Shown here: piece by piece, positions 62,665-64,000 of the stretch
Numbering within the stretch: position 1 is the stretch's first letter
How the letters are laid out: each line of letters begins with the position of its first letter
Source: an uncultured Pelagibacteraceae bacterium
GTDB taxonomy: Bacteria > Pseudomonadota > Alphaproteobacteria > Pelagibacterales > Pelagibacteraceae
Assembly (NCBI GenBank): GCA_902616645.1
Contig: CACMTO010000007.1
Span: 1 to 64,000 of the forward strand
Direction of reading: 5' to 3'
DNA: 64,000 nucleotides
Notes under the pieces: model-generated
The model's database searches: none
The model's input: the letters and a program-made list of their open reading frames with translations, nothing else
What the model was told of the DNA's origin: nothing
Program-made: the position numbers and the translations under genes

Positions 62665-62678
62665 AGTAAAGGATATTA

Positions 62679-63365
62679 ATGTTGCAAGCGAAAGTATTTA
62701 CACTTTATCCAGACATTTTTCCTGGGCCTTTAAGCAAAGGTCTTTACGGAAAAGCAATGGCTAAAAAATTGTGGAGTTTAAATGTAATAAATATAAGAGA
62801 TGCAGCTACAGACAAACATAAAACAGTTGATGATACTCCTTATGGTGGCGGAACAGGTATGTTACTAAAACCAGACGTTTTAGCGAAATCCATCGATCAG
62901 AATATAAATGAAGGAGAGAGAATTTTTTACCTTTCACCTAAAGGTAAAAAATTTGATCAAAATCTTGCTATGGAATTATCTAAGGCAAAATCATTTTCTC
63001 TAATTTGTGGACATTTTGAAGGAGTTGATGAGAGAGTTTTGACTACAAGAAATATAGAGGAAATAAGTATAGGAGATTATATTTTGTCTGGTGGAGAAAC
63101 AGCTGCACTAGTAGTTCTTGATAGCGTATTGAGACTTTTACCTGAGGTTTTAGGTAACGAAAAATCAGTTTCTGAGGAAACTTTTGAAAATGGTCTTCTA
63201 GAGTATCCTCAATATACAAAACCACAGATCTGGGAGCAAAAATCAGTACCAGATGTGTTATTATCAGGTGATCATGCTAAAATTAAAGACTGGCGTTTAT
63301 CTCAATCTGAGGCTATAACACGCGTCCGAAGACCAGATATGTGGCAAAAATATAAGAAGAATTAA
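62679..63365 (+). CDS. trmD: tRNA (guanine37-N1)-methyltransferase TrmD
   Basis: TrmD makes m1G37 in tRNAs with G36. The 228-residue SPOUT protein has [12 protein letters not shown] at the start, [12 protein letters not shown] at about residues 51-62, [13 protein letters not shown] at about 110-122 and [10 protein letters not shown] at about 131-140, which form the trefoil knot. A Shine-Dalgarno AAAGGA precedes the start. It follows rpsP by 14 bp; the rimM gene usually found between them is absent. Confidence 0.97.
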   Translation: MLQAKVFTLYPDIFPGPLSKGLYGKAMAKKLWSLNVINIRDAATDKHKTVDDTPYGGGTGMLLKPDVLAKSIDQNINEGERIFYLSPKGKKFDQNLAMELSKAKSFSLICGHFEGVDERVLTTRNIEEISIGDYILSGGETAALVVLDSVLRLLPEVLGNEKSVSEETFENGLLEYPQYTKPQIWEQKSVPDVLLSGDHAKIKDWRLSQSEAITRVRRPDMWQKYKKN

Positions 63366-63381
63366 ATTGATAAATATTAGA

Positions 63382-63957
63382 ATGAAAACAATAGAAGAAA
63401 TAAACCAATATACTGTTAAAAAAATTCTTTCTGAAAAGAAGATCCCAGAGTTTTTTCCGGGCGATGTTGTTAAAGTTGGTGTAAGAATTACTGAAGGTAA
63501 AAAAGAAAGAATTCAATACTTTGAAGGTGTTTGTATAGCTAAAAAAAGTAGAGACTTAAATTCATCTTTTACTGTAAGAAAAATTTCTTTTGGTGAGGGT
63601 GTTGAAAGAACATTCCCTTTATTTGGAACGGTAATAGATTCAATCAAGGTAATTCGATCTGGAAAAGTAAGAAGAGCAAAACTTTATTATTTGAGAGATA
63701 GGACAGGTAAGTCAGCAAGAATTGCAGAAAAAATCAGAAAAAAAATTGGTATAGAAATTGATGCTAAACCGGAAACTGTAAATGAAGAAAACTTAGCTCC
63801 AATTGTTGACGAGACAATTTCAGAGACAAAAAAAGATAGTAAATCGGCGAATGAACAAAAAAAAGATGAAGTTCAAAACATAGACGTGAAAAAAGACGCT
63901 TCTGTAGCCGAAACTAAGGCAGAAAAAAAACTTGAAAATTTACAGGAAAAAAAATAG
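63382..63957 (+). CDS. rplS: Ribosomal protein L19 with long C-terminal tail
   Basis: L19 sits at the 30S-50S interface. The start at ATG 63382 ([10 protein letters not shown]) is preferred over the in-frame TTG at 63367. The core, about 1-115, has [22 protein letters not shown] (core [12 protein letters not shown]), [19 protein letters not shown] and [13 protein letters not shown]. Residues from about 130 to 191 are a Lys/Glu/Asp-rich tail with [13 protein letters not shown], absent from typical L19 of about 115-130 residues. It parallels the tail of S16 two genes upstream. Confidence 0.95.
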   Translation: MKTIEEINQYTVKKILSEKKIPEFFPGDVVKVGVRITEGKKERIQYFEGVCIAKKSRDLNSSFTVRKISFGEGVERTFPLFGTVIDSIKVIRSGKVRRAKLYYLRDRTGKSARIAEKIRKKIGIEIDAKPETVNEENLAPIVDETISETKKDSKSANEQKKDEVQNIDVKKDASVAETKAEKKLENLQEKK

Positions 63958-63968
63958 TTTTTTTCTAA

Positions 63969-64000
63969 ATGCCCAATACTCTTTACGATAAAATTTGGAA
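63969..64000 (+). CDS. leuC: 3-isopropylmalate dehydratase large subunit (5' end)
   Basis: The window ends ten codons into a gene starting MPNTLYDKIW. That N-terminus matches LeuC (the family starts like M-x-K/N-TLYDKIW), and leuC after rplS is the common alphaproteobacterial order. It begins 11 bp after the rplS stop. The rest of the gene lies outside the window, so the call depends on these few residues and on position. Confidence 0.75.
   Translation, partial: MPNTLYDKIW

Noticed and set aside
62381..62764. A Lys/Gln-rich open frame of 127 codons overlapping the 3' half of rpsP and the start of trmD
   Set aside because: It is the shifted frame of the 30-bp rpsP repeats. The rpsP frame has the Shine-Dalgarno, the S16 domain and a proper end, and trmD starts cleanly in its own frame.
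1..64000. CRISPR arrays, insertion sequences, prophage or toxin-antitoxin genes
   Set aside because: I looked for spaced direct repeats, transposase or integrase motifs and paired small toxin genes and found none. The only tandem repeat is within rpsP.

Overview
The window is a densely packed, strongly AT-rich chromosomal segment whose gene content and order fit the SAR11 clade (Pelagibacterales, Alphaproteobacteria). The reasons are: gaps of mostly 0-90 bp, many 1-11 bp overlaps, Lys/Asn/Ile-rich proteins, alphaproteobacterial neighbourhoods (hslVU, hisBHAFE-HIT, argG next to an IalB-like gene, a DUF2794 gene beside yciB, ffh-rpsP-trmD-rplS-leuC) and the reliance on solute transporters and C2/C3 organic acids. 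The assignment rests on reading the sequence, not on a search. No insertion sequence, prophage, CRISPR array or rRNA is visible, and there is one tRNA (Gly-GCC). No gene-free stretch exceeds about 172 bp.

Layout. 0-10 kb: HslUV protease, late histidine pathway (hisB, H, A, F, E) with a HIT protein and an acetyltransferase, then lolA and ftsK, a UbiH-type hydroxylase and a LON-domain protein. 10-17 kb: tRNA-Gly, a pterin dehydratase, purH, a heparinase-like protein, rpe, a two-subunit Na+/solute symporter with a good terminator. 17-25 kb: acetyl-CoA synthetase with an unusual Lys-rich N-terminal tail, tsaD, hemC-hemD, an MscS channel, a YggT protein and folD. 25-36 kb is the accessory-looking part: a metallo-beta-lactamase-fold hydrolase, a PQQ-type sugar dehydrogenase, a small ABM monooxygenase, an SDR lacking the usual catalytic Tyr, a PhrB-like cryptochrome/photolyase, a 43-residue DUF2256 zinc-ribbon-like protein, a DUF4174-like protein, a VCBS/ASPIC secreted protein, a fasciclin protein, a Cys-rich secreted protein and a second photolyase-like protein built around the FAD domain only. 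This looks like a light/oxidative-damage module.

36-45 kb: argG, an IalB-like protein, an aldo/keto reductase, Bax inhibitor-1, yciB, hspQ and a partial cytochrome c maturation operon (ccmC, D, E, F, G, H; ccmA, ccmB and ccmI are not here) preceded by a long inverted repeat. 45-57 kb: a PagL-like protein, two tandem FMN 2-hydroxyacid dehydrogenases, an aminotransferase, a GlcD-type FAD oxidase, a D-2-hydroxyacid dehydrogenase, a complete TRAP transporter and an amidase. Together these suggest uptake and interconversion of 2-hydroxy/2-oxo acids such as glycolate, lactate and glyoxylate. 57-64 kb: a DMT exporter, an alpha/beta hydrolase, ftsY and dapF on the minus strand, then ffh, rpsP, trmD, rplS and the start of leuC. 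rimM is missing from its usual place between rpsP and trmD, and both ribosomal proteins carry long low-complexity Lys/Glu/Ala tails.

The most interesting unexplained element is a compact multi-stem RNA-like structure at 60643-60736, immediately upstream of ffh. It has three well-formed hairpins enclosed by a closing helix that ends 14 nt before the ffh start codon, so it may be a cis-regulatory leader or a small RNA.
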